From positions 1-64,000 of the forward strand of contig JAIVFJ010000189.1 in the NCBI GenBank assembly GCA_025765615.1: 64,000 nt of DNA, given 5' to 3'. Positions within the stretch are counted from its first letter, which is position 1. The number at the start of each line of letters is the position of its first letter. The translations under genes were made by a program, and so were the position numbers. The notes beneath the pieces were generated by a model that was not told the DNA's origin, made no database searches, and saw only the letters and a list, made by a program, of their open reading frames with translations. The DNA comes from Zopfochytrium polystomum (taxonomy: Eukaryota; Chytridiomycota; Chytridiomycetes; Chytridiales; Chytridiaceae). Of the stretch, positions 1-10,869 are shown in pieces.

Positions 1-2
1 TT

Positions 3-164
3 GAGCATCTGTGGAGAGATTTGAAAACTCAGCCGAATTCCTATCAAAGACATCCAAGATCCAATGCAGAGCTCCAAGAGCGAATCCACTGCCAGTGGAT
101 GCAAATTACCCCTGAAGTTTGCCAGAACTTGATTGAAGTATGCCTAGAAGGATTGCCACTGTGA
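3..164 (+). pseudogene. Tc1/mariner transposase, C-terminal fragment
   Basis: An open frame enters from the window edge and ends at a TGA at 162-164, giving 53 codons. It opens with EHLWRDLK, which matches the end of the DDE domain of Tc1-type transposases, where the glutamate before HLW is the third catalytic acid. The following AELQERI and ITPEVCQNLIE segments also fit the family's C-terminal helix. The rest of the transposase lies outside the window, so I cannot say whether the copy is intact. No terminal inverted repeat was found in the next few hundred bases. Family assignment is reasonably sure; activity is unknown. Confidence 0.7.
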
Positions 165-2968
165 TTGCAGCAGGTGGGGATCACACTACATACTGAATTA
201 TTAAAATTTCGTGGGACACCCACAAAATTGGGTCAATGGTGCAGCACACTTCCTTTGCCTCTTTCTTGCACAATTCAAAAGCTGGAAGAATGGAATTTTG
301 TGAGCAGTTTAGTCTACTGCAAGGCAACATTTGCTGAATTTCTCAAATTTTATGTGGTCTTATGCATGTGTGACAGCACTCAGCAGCGGAACATTCAAAA
401 CATTGACCTAATTCTGTGAGCCACTGTAATTGTGCAGCGCCTGCGGCCCTGCTGACGCCGGTGCGAGAACACCACTTCCCAAAGACTGAGACCACGACAA
501 CTGTATTTCCGCCCACAATGGCAGACCACATAGTGGCATCCATCACCACTGAACTGGAACCTGTCATTGAATCACCACTTCCACCGTCTGTCATTGTCAA
601 CATCAAAGATGCACCAACCAGACTTTGCAAGCTACTTGCAAATCGAACAGTCAGTCACTCTCTCTTGTGACTTTACCTTGCATTGGCCAAGCCAGCACTG
701 CGGGCCATGGCTATTCACTAAGGTTTCAAATGACATATGACAAACGTTAAATATCGTGATAAATGCTATCGTGATACTTCAAAAACGACAACGATACTGG
801 GGTAAAATATCGTTTTCCCCAATATCGCGGTATGAGTGTCGCGATATTATCGCATATCGCATGGGGTTAATTAGTGTTATCGAGGGATTCGAGACCCCAC
901 CCGACAACGACGCGGCGCTTGGTCACAACTGGACTAGGCGATACAACACCGATATTGGGGCAAATGTCACCATAACGTGTCGATTTGAAACCATGCTGGT
1001 CACAGAGGTACCAGTTTGCATCAGGAACAGATCCACAAATACAATTTTCAGCAAAAACAGGAGCTCTGGAGCCATTCATTTCCAGAGGGGTGGGGATTGA
1101 ATCCAAAGACAAGAAGGTGGTGGGAGCTCCCATTTTTCAAGAATGTGACCTATGCAACCAGCTGTTGCCAATGTGTTGGGGATTGAAACAAGAGACAAGG
1201 AAAAATGGAAGCTAACCGGATATTTGCTTGTGTGCCTTATTTTTCCAATTGAAAATTTTCGCTATTTTTTGCAGGGGGCACGGGGATGTGAAAAGGCGGA
1301 CTGGAAGAGCCTCTTTTGACTGGGGGCACCGGAATAAAAAACAAAAAAGAACACCCCAAGGCCCACCCCACGGTTGACTATGTACCCCGCAATTTTCTTT
1401 CAGCAGTGTGCGAGGGTGTCCTGCCTCGTTGCTTTTGTGCAACAGATGCCAAACCTGACGAATTCAAAAAGTGGAGGTGAGAAGAAGGCATGGAGCATTG
1501 TCGGTCCTCAAGACTGACTCCTTTTCCAGGGCCCACGGGGATGGTGCAAAAAACAGCAGATTCCTGCAAAATTCACCCCCCCTCCCGCCTCTCCCATAAC
1601 TAAAAACCAGCCAAAGATTACTGGGCTTCCAGGTGGGGAGGCTACTGACTGAAGGGTGTGCTGAGTGGAGGGTACTTCAGTTATATCTTTTGTCAGTGAG
1701 TTACTAATCACTGAGGCGCTATTTATAGTGTGGGCAAAGTCACAGAAACGAAAAGAAGGAAGATAGTAGCAGGAGAGAAGGAGAGAAGGAGGAGAAGTAA
1801 CTGCCAAGGGAGCCAGGAAGCCAACCATGTCACGAGCCATCCACGTGACACTTCAATCATTTTTCCAGTCCGTGTGCCGGAACTATCATAATTTTTTGGC
1901 AGATTTCTTTGAGAAAAAAAATTCGCGTTTGAATCGGTTACCAGCTTTACGGCCATATCACGTCAGCTTTGTTAAGCATTGTCTGGTCTAGTCAAATTGA
2001 TGGTCCTCGCCGGATTTGGGTTCGGATATCGGTATTTTGTTATCTGTGATCGTTCAGGCGGACATATATGTCCAGATATCTACTCTTAATCTGACGTAAA
2101 AGCAACGACAAAAACCCTGAGGTCTTAAGTCAGCGAGACGAGACTGTTTGAAAGGAAGCCCTTACTTGACATCCTTCACTTTCGAGACAGGTGTTTTTTG
2201 GCTATAACAAAGCTTCAGTTTCCTGGGTGGCGGTGAGTGTGAGATATGCTCAATTCCAGGCGCAAGTGTGTGTGGTCACAATCTTCATACCTGTGGTATT
2301 TTGTGCACCAATTGACAAGGTGGAACTGGAGGAAGAAGTGCATATAGGGTCTGCGAGGGATCGAACTTGATTTGATTCAATTTTCCAAACTCAGATGACA
2401 GGCTTTAAACTGAGACTGTGCTCTCTCAATCTCATTACCTTGGGTTAACTGTTTGAGCTCTAAGTCAACACAACTGTGAATCAGAGGCTGTAACCCGTTG
2501 TGCAAACGACACACTTTTCGATCTCTATGCCAGTTTTTGGCCACTATGTCAAAGTATACATGCACCTCACCCACGTTCACATCAGAGCAGCAACCTGCAT
2601 CCATGCAGTCAAATATGACGAATGCACACTCACTGCAGCTGCAGCCTTGGTGCGACCCAAAGAATGTGCCAGCTGTAAGTCCGCAGTTAAAAGGCAAGAC
2701 TGGCATTTCCCTTTTTCCCCTTCCGTTCTTGTTCTGCCTTCAGTACCTTCATTTCAGGCTGGGACAACGTGGAAGCAATGCCTAACAGCCCACATTTTCT
2801 ATTTGACGCCGCTTCGCCCAATTGTTCGAATGGGTGGACCAACCTTGGCCAGCTTTGTGACAAAGCAAATTCTCCCTGGAACCCTCCCTACCTTCGGTCC
2901 GGTGAATCCTCCGAGAGCCTGTTCAAATAATTGCGGAATCAGTGTTTCGTTTTCAAGTGAGCACTGGA
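165..2968. other. Unassigned intergenic DNA
   Basis: No coding frame here has recognisable domains, and the open frames are short and overlap on both strands. Bases 750-960 hold an unusual cluster of TATCG and CGATA words, and 2020-2100 holds a further TATC/GATA-rich patch. Part of 1-700 may be the downstream end of the Tc1 element. Confidence 0.5.
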
Positions 2969-4045
2969 TCACCTTATAAGACCTGTTAAAACAGTTGCGT
3001 CGTCCAGCTTACCACCCTGGTAATACAATCCCTCCTGGATTGCTCTCGCCTGGAATGGGCTATTGCCGAATTTCGAATCCTCCGCCACTTCTCTTGCTTT
3101 AGCCAGCAACGCATCTGCAGTTCTTTGAGGATCGATTCGCGGGCGGTGTAAAAGAGCAGGTGCAGCAGATGCTGCGGTCTTCTTCACAATCTCAAGAATC
3201 TCATCGTCAAAGACATTGTCGAAAATGCCGTCTGTACCGAGAACCACAAGATCGCCCTCCCTCACTTTGATAAGGTACGCCAATGCATCTCCTGGGGTAT
3301 CTCTACTTCCTGTGCCCAGCTGATATGGAAAGTTAAAGGAATGTTGTTGCTCTTCTGACCGAAAGATAGCTTCTCCGTCGCGAATCACAAGAAGGCCACA
3401 GTCGCCAATGGTGCACACTCGGAGTTCGTCATCCTAACATCAGTGGGTACGTTAAAAAAGGCACAAGAGCGGTTGCCGATTGCCGTGCAAAAACAAATAC
3501 TAACTCGCAGAATGCACACCATTGCTGTGGTCGACCCAACAAGTCCTTCACGTATTGCATCCATCTTCGTCAAATCGAAAGCTTTTGTCAGCACTTTTTT
3601 TGGGTCAATGGTATAATAGTCATTGATGTCGTAGTCGCAATTGGTGATGTCGTCAAATGCCTCAAGCTGCTCGCTGACATAGTGCATAATTTTTCTTGAG
3701 TAAAGCGCTGGGTTTGCCCCTGAGAAACGATATAAGCGAGCCGTTGCAAACGAAGATATATCGAATAAGTGTGTACCTTTAATTTCCGCCCATCCACCCA
3801 CACCATCAGCAACTCCCATGGAATCATGGCGGCGAAAATACGCGTCTTCGCCGACTTGGACGCTCAGGTAAGCGGCCGAAGATTCCAAGGCCTTAACTCG
3901 AGGGTTCTTTGGAACTGCAGAGGCCCCTGTCAAGAATTCTAAAGTTTTTCGGGCGATTGGAAGTTCCTAGGGCGAAGGTCAGCTCCAAAGTAATCGCCAG
4001 TGGCAAATCAACCCGATGCTGCAAAACCTTATACAGCGCATCCAT
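2969..4045 (-). CDS. PTC7: PP2C-type protein phosphatase, Ptc7/PPTC7-like
   Basis: This is a metal-dependent serine/threonine phosphatase of the PPTC7/Ptc7 group, which in yeast works in mitochondria and supports coenzyme Q synthesis. Exons read 4045..4013, 3966..3505 and 3433..2969 (319 aa), with introns 3967-4012 (46 nt) and 3434-3504 (71 nt) that start GT, end AG and keep phase. Visible PP2C motifs are GEDAYF, GVADGVGGW with a metal-binding Asp, STTAMV, TIGDCGLLV, SEEQQHSFN, GTDGIFDN and the C-terminal GGKLDDATVL. The start is uncertain: the ATG at 4045 is minimal, but the frame stays open to 4984 and its 4040-4320 part is rich in Arg, Ser and His, as expected of a mitochondrial presequence. 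Family call is firm; exon 1 is not. Confidence 0.87.
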
Positions 4046-5957
4046 CAAAGTGATATTCGAACGACGGCTCAACCACGTTGCAACGGGCGTCTCTGTTGAA
4101 TGTCCAGGTTTGGTTGTGCTGAGCTTCCGAATAGATTCACTGGGCCATGCCGGTGGAAGACTGCGCGAGCTTTCGATGTTACAAGATGTAGTTCGATGGT
4201 AAAGCCACCGCTCAGGAGAGTTGATAAAAGAACGATGCGACACCGAGTGAAAGTGGCGATGAAAAATGAGGCGGGACAATAGGTTTTCTGGAGGTAGAAG
4301 AGTGGAGAGTGAACCGATTCTGAGTTTCGAAAATTTTATGGTGGAGGCAGCTCTCCGGTATGAAGGGTTATGTACCCATCTTAAACGCGCAGGAGATGAG
4401 GATTGAGTTGAAGGCAGGAGTAATAGGGGAGGAGGCAAGCAGTGGTTCTGCACCAGCGGATCAATCGCTGTCAGTGAAAGAACCAGAGCCAACTGTTTAG
4501 CCAAAATGATTCGGAGTGGCGGCGATATGGGAAAAATTCCCCGCTGCGGAGCTTGAAGCACGCGCCCGAATGAAGATCGGTTCTTGGGACTGGGTTGGGC
4601 AATAAATGCTGTCTGGACGTTGTCCGTTACACGAAATCCGAGACACTCTGGGCTGCGTGTTGACTGCGAAGGCGGCCCAGTCGAACAGGTCGCAAGATCA
4701 TCCAATTGGCTCGTAAGGATCTTCCATCGCGCTGGTGCCGCGAGGGCCGTGGCTAATGCACAGCACCGTGTCCGCGATCTTCGGCTCTCCGCTGCCTTTA
4801 AGGCCACCGACTGGATCACGAAGGGTTTGGCATCCGCAGAAGTGGCGGAATCCCGGCATTTTGACGCTACTTCCTCATCAAGCGGATCAAAAAGTCGAAT
4901 TGAAAGATGGTATGGTCCCGGAGTTGGTTGCTGGCGGATTGGGTCGCGATCCTGCTGTGCAGAAGGCCGCGAACACATGCACACGAGCGATCGACGAGGT
5001 TGGTGTTATGAATACTGGAGTGACGAGGGAGAACGACCAGTCCAAGCAATAATGGCCCACCAAGAGTCGATTTTCTCCCCATTCATCAAAAACTCTTTCT
5101 TGAGGAAAAGGGGGGATATGCACTCCCACGCAGGTGTCCCACCGTGTCTGGCAGTCGGCAGCCTTACTCTGGGCCAAAGGTTTTAAAGAACGGTAGCTTC
5201 ATTGCAGCTATGAAGAAGAACCATGGGCTCTCTATATGAAACGTGGAGCGGAACCGCAAAATCAACAGGTTACCACCAAGCCCCTGATTTCCTCTAGGAT
5301 CTTTCCTTTTGTGCTCAACTCGCAGCGAGGGCATCCTGATGATGGTCTCTTTATTTCACATGGCTGAATGGCCCCCCAAACAACAGAACATGTTATGGTG
5401 CTTTGAACCTAAATACTGTTGTTGGACCCAGCCGGCGCCACGCAAGAGGAGTCCAATTATGAACTAGAAATATTCGCAACTTGCCGTTACAGCAAGGAAG
5501 GTAAGGCGCCCACGGACTTGCAAGGCTCGCGAAATTGGCTCAACGCTGGGCCTGGTGGGGATTCAAACCTTGGCCCTTAGCACACACACACAGCGCACAC
5601 TAACCAGAGTGATAATATCTGAGCATAGAATGTCCAAACCAAATGCCGATAGTGCATCTACTTTGTCCGCGACATAACTTTGAATTTTGTCTCGTTGTCT
5701 GTCGTCGACCATGACCGCCACAGTCATGCCTGATGGGCTCTGTCCGCCACTCTAACACCTTTGCGAAGTCACTTCCATCAGCAAAGTCGTTTTGCCAGAG
5801 CCGACCAAGAGGATTCCAACAGGCGTTGCACACCTCTCTCCACCATAGATGGATTTCATTGTCTTCACAGGCACTGGACAGGCACTTCTCGCCTGTCTCC
5901 TCCTTTGTAGATAGACTGCTCCACCTCTGATGGGTGAAAAAGACAGATGTACTTTTG
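4046..5957. other. Intergenic DNA with weak minus-strand coding potential
   Basis: The PTC7 leader may occupy 4046-4320. Long opposing frames at 4584-5186 (plus) and 3893-4984 (minus) have no recognisable domain. On the minus strand at 5600-5990, a frame contains GILLVGSGKTTLL, similar to a Walker A loop. A second frame, followed by a possible GTTAGT donor near 5603, reads MTVAVMVDDRQRDK. These could be exons of an intron-containing ATPase gene or a decayed fragment; I could not join them. Confidence 0.3.
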
Positions 5958-6340
5958 TGAGAAAGCCTAGGGATTTCATTCGCAAAAACATGTGTACCTG
6001 TCATAAAACTGCAAGGATTGGGACCCCTATTACTATTCCCAGTTCTTTAGTTTCGAAGGTGTTATCAAAGTGTTTTCCCAGCTAACGCGTTTATTATTAG
6101 GAGCCGCTTTTACTACTTCTGGATTTACAGTTTCCATTGCGCTAGGCGTTTTCCCAACATATTTTCTTTTTCAGTGACAAAAGGAGACTGCCTGACTGCC
6201 AAGGGATGTGGTGCATGACAGGCAGTACCGCACCCGCCTAATTTATTATTTATTTTTGACACTTGTACATACACGCATAGGGTTGGGGGACTTAGAGCAT
6301 TTGTGGTAGATGCTCCAAGTCAGAGGTGTGAGGACGACAG
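5958..6340 (+). repeat. Dispersed repeat R2, copy 1
   Basis: This stretch matches 29057-29420 in the same orientation, from CTAGGGATTT near the start through TTATTATTT and GTACATACACGCATAGGG near the end, with scattered substitutions and small indels. No coding frame is shared between copies. The repeat abuts the SINE-like repeat R1 here but not at its second location, so R1 and R2 are separate units. The element class is unknown. Confidence 0.75.
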
Positions 6341-7322
6341 GCTGTTGAGCCTGCGACCTCAAATAAAAGAGTATACCCCGCTTTTTTAACTGATAACTTG
6401 TGAGGATTATCAATTTGACTTGACCAAACAACGTTTCACGAAAGTGACGTAACACGGCTGGACCCCATTTCTTATTATTTTCATGGGTTATTATTGTCCC
6501 TGCAAGCCGAACCACTGAGATTTGGACTGTCTCTTAGCCGCGGCCATGTATATTATTCATGTTATTATTACGCACTAAGTTGCAGGCCGAATCGCTCAGG
6601 CCGCTCTGCACTACTGGCCAGAGGCCCTCTAGCTCAGTGGTGTAGAGCGCTCCCTTCAATGGGAAAGGTGCTAAGTTCAAGACATGCTGGCAGTCACTAA
6701 CTGAATGATGCAGAAATGCTAAGTTCTGCACAATGACTAAGCCTTGGCCCCCTCACTTTTGGAAATGGATTAGGATAATGTGCTTCAGTGGGTAGAAGTA
6801 CAGAGTCCAGGTGTACACAGAGCTAACACAGAGCTGCTACATAAGCTACCATGCTGAAAGGCCTCATGAAAGGGTATGAGATCATAGGGTTTTTTCTCCT
6901 TTCTTTATTGATGATTTTTACTTATTTTTTCAATTAGTAGTTTATCCTGTTTTTCCTGTTTTTACTGTTTTATCTTTTATTTATTTGTTTGTTTGTTGTC
7001 TCTGTGTGTGTCTCTCTTTTCTTTTGTGGCTGTGAGTGACTGTCTTCCTCTTTGCACCAACCAGCTCTCTCCATCTCCTCCATCTTTCTTGGCAGCTGAT
7101 GCCAAGAAATGCTCCATGATTTTCTGAGCTGTCTTCCTTGTTTGATGGCTCAGCCCCATTGTTTGGTGACTCACTCCTCCTCTCTCTTCTTTGCTGTTTT
7201 ATTTATTGTTTTGTTCTTTTGTATATGTTTTCCCCTCTTTTCCCTTCCTTCTTCCTTCACCCTGCTGATTCCAACCCTCTCCTATTTAAGCAGCCCACCC
7301 CCCATTCTTGTTGCCTTGTCTG
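6341..7322 (+). repeat. SINE-like dispersed repeat R1, copy 1, with tRNA-like module
   Basis: About 980 bp match 38656-39622 in the same orientation. At 6622-6690 lies a tRNA-like segment: A-box TAGCTCAGTGGT (6630-6641), a D-stem GCTC/GAGC, a 7-nt anticodon-like loop TTCAATG, and B-box GTTCAAGAC (6675-6683). This is the layout of a Pol III promoter in tRNA-derived SINEs, and the loop would read CAA (Leu-like). Downstream are pyrimidine-rich tracts and T runs. The length is large for a SINE, so the repeat may be composite. Confidence 0.6.
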
Positions 7323-7389
7323 ATGGGTTGTTCTGCCTTCAATGAGATGGTCAGAGTCGCCCCACCCCCAAGAGAGAAAGTAACCAAGA

Positions 7390-7551
7390 GCTGCAGGGAG
7401 GGACAGAGACAGAGGCAGTGAAACAGATAGAGAGATAAGGAAGAGACAGAGAGACAGAGGAAAATATGTTTTTGAGTCAGGGGGCTCCCACCCCCTGAGC
7501 CCCCAGTGGGGGGGGCTGCCGCCGCCCCTCAACCTTCTGCTCGAAAGAGAG

Positions 7552-7597
<46 letters not shown>

Positions 7598-8035
7598 GGG
7601 AGAGAGACAGAGTGAGAGACAGAGACAGAGAGACAGGGAGAGAAACAGAGAAAGAGAGACAGAGAGAGAGAGCGATGCGATAGAGAGACAGACAGAGAGA
7701 CAGACAGCCCATTGACTGCCAGTCCTACAGACAGGGAGAGAGAGAAACAGGGAGAGAGAGAGAGTGAGTGAGAGAGGGAGAGAGGGAGAGAGGCAGGGAG
7801 AGGGAGAGGGAGAAAGAGGCAGAGCGAGACAGGGAGAGAGAGAGAGAAGGAGAGGGAGAGAGAGACAGGCAGAGAAAGAGAGACAGAGAGACAGAGTGAG
7901 AGACGGAGGCAGAGAGACAGAGAGAGAGGCAGAGCGAAGAGATAGAGAGACAGACAGAGAGACAGACAGCCCACTGACTGCCAGTCCTACAGACAGGGAG
8001 GTAGACAGACAATCTGATAGACAGACATATCTGAT
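7390..8035 (+). repeat. GA-rich polypurine tract with internal duplication
   Basis: About 640 bp of the plus strand is nearly all GAGA, GACA and CAGA words. A unit containing CCCATTGACTGCCAGTCC near 7708 recurs as CCCACTGACTGCCAGTCC near 7968, about 260 bp apart, in the same GACAGACAG context, so a segment was duplicated in tandem. Long open frames on both strands here are low-complexity artefacts. Confidence 0.8.
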
Positions 8036-8292
8036 AGACAGACAACGCATTGAGCTCCTTCCTTTTCCAATTTTTCTGCCGAGTTTTGATTGGGCACCAA
8101 AGACAAAAAATTAACCCCCCCCCTGCTCCACTAATTGCAATTAGAAAGTCAGTTTAGCCACAAATCCTTTTTTTTTTTATTATATAGTTTTCTGTCCTTT
8201 GGCATCAATACAGAGTCCCTATAAATCCATCTGGTCCTCGTCAAGTGGGTAGAGCAAGCTGGTACACCCAGGTGAGTATGTCATCTCTTAGT

Positions 8293-9015
8293 GAGGCCCC
8301 TCTTAGGGCGCCATGTGAGACTATACTCACTCCTTTGACCCTGGGATCTGGGCCCTAGAGTGAGGGAAAGCAAATAATAGGCTAAAACTAAATTTATTGG
8401 GCTGTTGTCTAGGGGGTGTTTCAACCCTACTAGTTGCCTCATCCACGAAGTATCCCTACTGATCTGTCTGACAAGGGTCTCAAACACAAAGAATGAACAT
8501 TCAGAGGGACAATCCTCTGAAGGATTGGTGTGGGAGCACTGATTACTTGCATGGCCATGGGCCAGTGCAAGGGGAAACAGAAGGGCACTCCAGAGGGCGC
8601 AACACAACCGCAGAAATAGAGAGAGAGAAGAGGGAAATGGGTTTTTATCTCAGGAACCTAATCTCAAACGTAACAGGAGCGGTTAATTGCGACAGGACAG
8701 ACAGGGTGTGACCTATTGCCCCTCATCGTGGGCGGTGCTGCAGGAGCCCTCGTTGTTGCCAGCAACGAGGGGGAGAGAGAGAAGGGAGTTGACTATGAAG
8801 GGGTCGGAAGGTCAACAGCAGGGAGCTCGCATGCCGAAACACCTGCAATTGTACGTGCACCCCGCTGGGCTGCGTCGGCACGATCACTCGACCAACAGGC
8901 TTTATCGCATTGCACTCGTACTCACACATCTCACTCTCACAGCAATGGACCAAGGCACTCGTAGATCAAACTCTCAGGTGTTGGGGACAGCGCAGGGCGC
9001 ATCCACCAACACAAT
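8293..9015 (-). mobile_element. LTR of retroelement family R4 with adjoining primer-binding site
   Basis: Read on the minus strand, a roughly 700-bp unit ends at 8311 in GTGAGTATAGTCTCACA and is followed at once by TGGCGCCCTAAGAGGGG (about 8310-8294). This fits the CA end of an LTR followed by a tRNA primer-binding site that begins TGG. Inside are a TATA-like word near 8790 and an AATAAA-type signal near 8392. Related sequence occurs on the plus strand at 9838-10279 and 29965-30645. No coding region of this family lies nearby, so it is a remnant. The outer LTR end near 9015 is approximate. Confidence 0.55.
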
Positions 9016-9017
9016 TT

Positions 9018-9400
9018 GATAGGAATGATTACAGGAGCTTGACATGTAGCCTGACTTACTTCTTTGCACACATAACTCCATGGAAGTTCTGGCCAAATCA
9101 GTGTGATGCAGCAATGATGTCATGCCTGCCTCCTGACTCCTCAAAGTCTAATATCTATCTCTCAGAGCTAAAAGGCTATCACCAAAGTCTGATTCCTGAG
9201 ACCACCTGCAGTATAAAGAGGGAGCCCCAGCAGCTCCAGAGAAGCATCATCCTAGATCCTGATCACGTCTGCTTGCTCTCTCTCTACCCTCGAATAAAAC
9301 AAACAAAAACCATTAATCTTATCTGAGTCACCATACCCTCTGCCTTGACCTGTGAAGCTCTTCAAGTTCTACCTTTGATCAATACCTCGTTCATATATGG
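9018..9400 (+). mobile_element. LTR-like promoter/polyadenylation module
   Basis: GTATAAAGAGGG near 9211 resembles a TATA box, and AATAAA at about 9293 follows 80 bp later after a C/T-rich stretch, the usual order of U3-R-U5 in an LTR. ATGGCGCTTTGCTC near 9399 could be the LTR end plus a primer-binding site. No second copy of this module was found in the window, so the call is tentative. Confidence 0.35.
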
Positions 9401-9516
9401 CGCTTTGCTCTTACAAAGGATGTGTTCTGCACTCTAAAGAAGACCAATCTGTCTGAGAGCATCGGCTCTCCATCTACTTTGGCAACAAATGGCACTTCGC
9501 TCTTAACAAGAAAAGG

Positions 9517-9760
9517 GCTCTGTTAGTTTTGGGTCTTTTGGTGTAAGCAGTGTGCAGGAACTTTGACCTGTTACTGCTTTGCAAGGATGACTTGCAGCAT
9601 TTTGCAAGTGATGGTCCTTGTAACAGTTTTGCATAAAGACAAACACAAGACTGACAGAAGCCAAGATCAACCTCCCACCACCACCACCTTCAGTAGTGTA
9701 CACCACAGCAGCCCAATCCATCAATCAGCCAACATAGCGAATTCTTTCAGGCTCATGCTC
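9517..9760 (+). repeat. Dispersed repeat R3, copy 1
   Basis: This segment is close to identical with 29560-29800 in the same orientation, starting TTAGTTTTGGGTCTTTTGG and running past CTTCAGTAGTGTAC, with divergence after about 9715. It contains no recognisable gene. Both copies lie within a few hundred bases of an R4 LTR, so R3 may be internal sequence of the same element family. Confidence 0.7.
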
Positions 9761-9837
9761 TAAACAACTTTATCGCTCCACACCAACTCAAGTCTGTTGG
9801 TGCCCTTTTGACACGCCAGGCACAATCACCAACATTC

Positions 9838-10279
9838 TCGCTCTCCCCTCGTCACTGGTGATGAGGAGGGCTCCTGCAGTACCCCATAACAAGGGGCGCT
9901 AGGTTGCATCCTGTCTGTCCTGCCACAATTAACCACTCCTGTTCTTTGCAAGATAAAACCCCTGTTGCCCTCTTCTCTCTTTTTATGCTGTTTTATTGCA
10001 CCCTCAGATGTGCCCTTCTGTTTCCCCTTGCACCAGCCCACAGCCACGCAAGTAATTGGTGCGCGCACCAATCCTTCAGAGGATTGTCCCACTGAACCTT
10101 CATTCTTTGTGTTTGAGACTATTTGAAGGATCAGTAGGGATACTTCATGGACTAGGCAAGTAGTAGGGTTGAAACACCCCCTAGACAACAGCCCAATAAA
10201 GTTAGTCTTAGCCTATTATTTGCTTTCCCTCACTCTAGGGTTCGAACCCCGCGGTCAAAGGAGTGAGTATAGTCTCACA
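9838..10279 (+). mobile_element. Truncated R4 LTR
   Basis: Matches the terminal 440 bp of the R4 repeat (compare 30185-30645), including CCTAGACAACAGCCCAATAA and the terminus GAGTGAGTATAGTCTCACA. The 5' portion with the TATA region is missing. It is not followed by the primer-binding site seen at 8294-8310, which fits a broken or solo LTR. Confidence 0.55.
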
Positions 10280-10869
10280 TCCCAGTGATCCTGCACTTCA
10301 ACAAATTTGGAACCTTCTCTGCGCACACACTCAACCTGAACGTGGGGCATGGCAGTCATGTGGACAAAGACTGCAAAAAAGGATTTTCATGCATTGTGGC
10401 ATTCCACTTCGTGTACTGTTGCCAAAGTATTATCTGTGCCAATCGCAGCTTCTTTTGGTTGCCCTTCCATTCTGGTTCCGCTGTACTTTTCAAATCTCAT
10501 GTTTTTTGTGTCATTTGTGCCCAAATGGGTGGGCGGCCATGTCTCCTTTTAAATCGTCCAAGTCCCGCCTAGCGCTAACTTGTTGAAGGTCACTTTATTT
10601 TGTACAATCGTTTGAGTGGAACAATGATAAGATAGAAAAACAAAATTAGTGTGTTATTTCTTAGTATGAACTTGCTACTAATCGAACTAGACCACACTCT
10701 GCTGAATTTTTAATGCAGCACGTCCACTACATCGAGGAATAAGACGGACGGTGTTTTGGTTGCAGGTTCGCTGATCCACGAGTCAGGCGGCTTAGGGTAA
10801 CGAATTGTGTTTAGGAGGGACGACAAGAACGACGAGAAAACGGCGTTTGTTGTGCTTTTAACACATCCA
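10280..10869. other. Intergenic spacer, nothing recognised
   Basis: The open frames are short and show no domains. The last 200 bp before 10870 are downstream of the minus-strand SEC2-like gene and probably include its 3' untranslated region and terminator. Confidence 0.5.

Noticed and set aside
2500..2979. 159-codon plus-strand frame with a CASC motif
   Set aside because: No family match recognised, non-ATG start, and its end overlaps the PTC7 stop region on the other strand.
4584..5186. 200-codon plus-strand frame opposite the PTC7 leader
   Set aside because: It has no recognisable domain, overlaps frames of similar length on the other strand, and starts from a non-ATG codon.
5600..5991. 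ATPase gene suggested by GILLVGSGKTTLL
   Set aside because: The Walker-like motif is imperfect, the flanking frames could not be joined by plausible introns, and no other ATPase motif was found; kept only as a remark.
6622..6690. Possible functional tRNA gene
   Set aside because: The D-arm and anticodon arm are present, but the acceptor stem does not pair and the same sequence recurs inside a longer dispersed repeat, so a SINE-type head fits better.
7257..8114. Several 60-170 codon frames on both strands, rich in Leu/Ser/Cys or Arg/Glu
   Set aside because: They are translations of the GA/CT simple-repeat tract and have no independent coding signal.
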